NCBI GenBank assembly: GCA_017555925.1
Contig: JAFZFL010000024.1
Coordinates: forward strand, 1-6,726
Source: Bacteroidales bacterium
Lineage (GTDB): Bacteria; Bacteroidota; Bacteroidia; Bacteroidales; UBA932
DNA: 6,726 bases
Reading direction: 5' to 3'
Part shown: positions 4,999 through 6,726 of the stretch, piece after piece
Position numbering within the stretch: the stretch's first letter is position 1
How the letters are laid out: the number at the start of each line of letters is the position of its first letter
Notes under the pieces: generated by a model
Seen by the model: the letters and a program-made list of their open reading frames with translations, nothing else
Told to the model about the DNA's origin: nothing
Databases searched by the model: none
Made by a program: the position numbers and the translations under genes

Positions 4999-6726
4999 CT
5001 ACTCCAAGGAGTTCTTGCCAAAGATAAGGAATCCAATATTCAACTGCGGATACCATTTGTACTCTCCCTTCTGGTAATAGGTTACAGAGAAAGAGGCCGG
5101 TCCTATTGGAGTATGCCATACCAAAGCGGCATTTGCCAGAAAAGCCCCTTCAGGGAATGGTCCGGAGTATGTGTATCTGCCGTTTTCAGTCTCATATATA
5201 AGTTTATATGGCTGAAAATATGAGATATTGGTATGCAAAAATAGTGTTTTTGTAAATAATATCACAGGAAAAATGCCAATACCTGCAAAAGAGTTTGCTC
5301 TATATCCCTCCATTATAAGAGTGTTGTTGTGTGGTACGGGTTTGAAAGCAGGCATATAGAGAAGGGTAGATATATAGTTGGACATATTGTTGGGGTTAGA
5401 CAGAGTAACCTCCGCTACATAGCCAAGGCTCAAATGGCGTCCTATATTAAAATACCTTTCGGAGAATGCTCTGAAGAATATCTGACTATGGTTGTGGGTG
5501 GCTGTGGGGGAGTGGCTCTCCCCAATATTTTGCAGAGTTGCTCCTGCCCTGAATTTTTCGGCAATAAAGTTATACCTTACATACAGCTCCTCCTTGCTTC
5601 CGGATGAGGGATACAGATGGTGGTTTCTTGTATCGTGTTCTATGCCAATGATGGGGGAGAAGAGAGTTATGTATGATCTGTCGGGATAATCAGATGGGGT
5701 ATAACTGTCTGTCTGATAATAGGAGAGCCTGTTTCGGGCAATAATTGATGACACCTTGAGCATCAGATTATTCTTAATGTTGACAGGTGTTACAAAATTG
5801 CTCCGTATGCCCATTTCGAGCTGTTGTACATTTGGTGGCAGCTTGTAGGGCTTAAAGAGTCGCTGGTTGCCGTTGTAGTAGTCAAATTGTTGCACAAAAA
5901 GCTCAGCAGAATAGTAGGCAAGGGGTTGCAGAGATATATTGTGCCTCCATGTAAGATTGCCCCCTTTATACAGTTTGCCCAAATTCAATGAGGCTCCAAG
6001 ACTCCATGGCCTTCCCGACAGATGATTATAGGAGACTCCTGCGTAGAATTGGTTGAGCGATGAGGTTGACAGATTGCCCCCAATTGCAATTTTCAGTGGA
6101 GCGGTAGTTGTAACCTTGAACTCCAGAGGGATGATTGAGTCTCCTTTGGAAGGTAAAGTGTAGTACGGGAAAAAAGTATTCAGTAGTCCACTGTAAGCTG
6201 CTCTGTAATAGCCGCTTTTAAGTTCACTGAAGGGGATGTTGCAGGTGGAGTCTTTTACAAGGGACTCTTTTATGAATCTCTCTTGGGAGGGTGTGAGTTC
6301 CCCGGATATTTTAATGTCGGGACTGAAATTTAGCCCTTTGATTTTTGCTTTGAAATGGAGGCGGAGAGAGTCAACTTCTCCTTGCGTGCGCTCTCTGTAG
6401 AGAGTGTAACCCGGCAATGATGCCCCGTTACTTGCATATTTTAACCTCTCCTTGATGCCGGAGATATAGAGTTGCGCATTTTCATACCCCATCTTTGCTA
6501 TCTCTGTGGCGCTCGCAAAATCCATAAGGCCAAAGGGGTATTTCATTCCAATGACAAGACCCTTCTCTGGTGGAATATCGTAATCTGTAGGAATGACAAA
6601 GAGATTGGAAACTTGGGAGTAGATGTCATCTGCATCTGCAATTACATCATCTCCAGCGCATTTGACTCCAATAATAAGATCTGGCCTATATCTTTCATAC
6701 ATAATCTCCCATGGAAAATTATTGTA
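4999..6726 (-). CDS. Patatin-like phospholipase fused to Omp85-type outer-membrane barrel (5' part outside window)
   Basis: This is a two-part outer-membrane protein of the PlpD/FplA (type Vd secretion) kind: an N-terminal patatin lipase, a POTRA-like region and a C-terminal barrel. 575 residues are visible. The frame is open to the right edge and reads YNNFPWEIMYERYRPDLIIG, which is the patatin stretch right after the catalytic DG[GA]; the catalytic Asp, the Ser nucleophile motif (GxSxG) and the signal peptide are therefore off-window. ATG at 6702 is an internal Met, not the start. The patatin end runs to about residue 100, a POTRA-like segment spans about 125-210, and the barrel fills 212-575. 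Omp85 marks include EHDTRNHHLYPSSG (about 363-376) and a loop-6-like MEGYRANSFAG (about 472-482), in which Glu replaces the Arg of the VRGF/Y motif. The last strand reads LNIGFLIFG, ending KNSLE rather than in Phe. Likely an envelope phospholipase; the released or periplasmic site of the lipase cannot be judged. The flippase gene follows at 60 nt. Confidence 0.9.
   Translation of the reverse strand, partial: YNNFPWEIMYERYRPDLIIGVKCAGDDVIADADDIYSQVSNLFVIPTDYDIPPEKGLVIGMKYPFGLMDFASATEIAKMGYENAQLYISGIKERLKYASNGASLPGYTLYRERTQGEVDSLRLHFKAKIKGLNFSPDIKISGELTPSQERFIKESLVKDSTCNIPFSELKSGYYRAAYSGLLNTFFPYYTLPSKGDSIIPLEFKVTTTAPLKIAIGGNLSTSSLNQFYAGVSYNHLSGRPWSLGASLNLGKLYKGGNLTWRHNISLQPLAYYSAELFVQQFDYYNGNQRLFKPYKLPPNVQQLEMGIRSNFVTPVNIKNNLMLKVSSIIARNRLSYYQTDSYTPSDYPDRSYITLFSPIIGIEHDTRNHHLYPSSGSKEELYVRYNFIAEKFRAGATLQNIGESHSPTATHNHSQIFFRAFSERYFNIGRHLSLGYVAEVTLSNPNNMSNYISTLLYMPAFKPVPHNNTLIMEGYRANSFAGIGIFPVILFTKTLFLHTNISYFQPYKLIYETENGRYTYSGPFPEGAFLANAALVWHTPIGPASFSVTYYQKGEYKWYPQLNIGFLIFGKNSLE

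Overview
The window looks like Bacteroidales (Bacteroidota) chromosome. Four things point there: an S16 protein with a long Ala/Glu-rich tail, a promoter ahead of rpsP that matches the Bacteroidetes TTTG / TAnnTTTG consensus, AT-rich leaders with little Shine-Dalgarno signal, and the protein families present (DUF5009 membrane acyltransferase-like, patatin-Omp85 fusion, six-bladed beta-propeller remnant). The S16 N-terminus reads to me as closer to Rikenellaceae/Alistipes types than to Bacteroides, but this is a memory-based impression.

Layout. From the left edge to 1396 (+) lies a polytopic DUF5009 / heparan-alpha-glucosaminide N-acetyltransferase-like protein. It converges on an rpsP-rimM pair transcribed leftwards (2630 to 1432), whose promoter is visible at 2695-2726. 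From 2631 to 3390 there is no intact gene. This stretch holds the rpsP leader and promoter, a decayed piece of a six-bladed beta-propeller gene in three reading frames (minus strand, 2764-3223), a perfect 17-bp inverted repeat that looks like a terminator (3233-3278), and a short open frame beginning like a signal peptide (3295-3369). From 4938 to 3391 (-) is a 14-helix polysaccharide (Wzx-type) flippase. From the right edge to 4999 (-) is the C-terminal part of a patatin-like phospholipase fused to a POTRA-like region and an Omp85-type outer-membrane barrel; its N-terminal catalytic part lies outside the window.

How the genes relate. rpsP and rimM form a translation unit (ribosomal protein plus 30S maturation factor). 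The patatin-barrel gene and the flippase are co-directional, 60 nt apart, and probably one envelope-related transcript that ends at the 3233-3278 hairpin. The DUF5009 gene is a separate envelope gene on the other strand. I did not find a convincing new multi-gene system. The most unusual parts are the scrambled beta-propeller remnant and the hairpin/leader module in the 760-nt gap.
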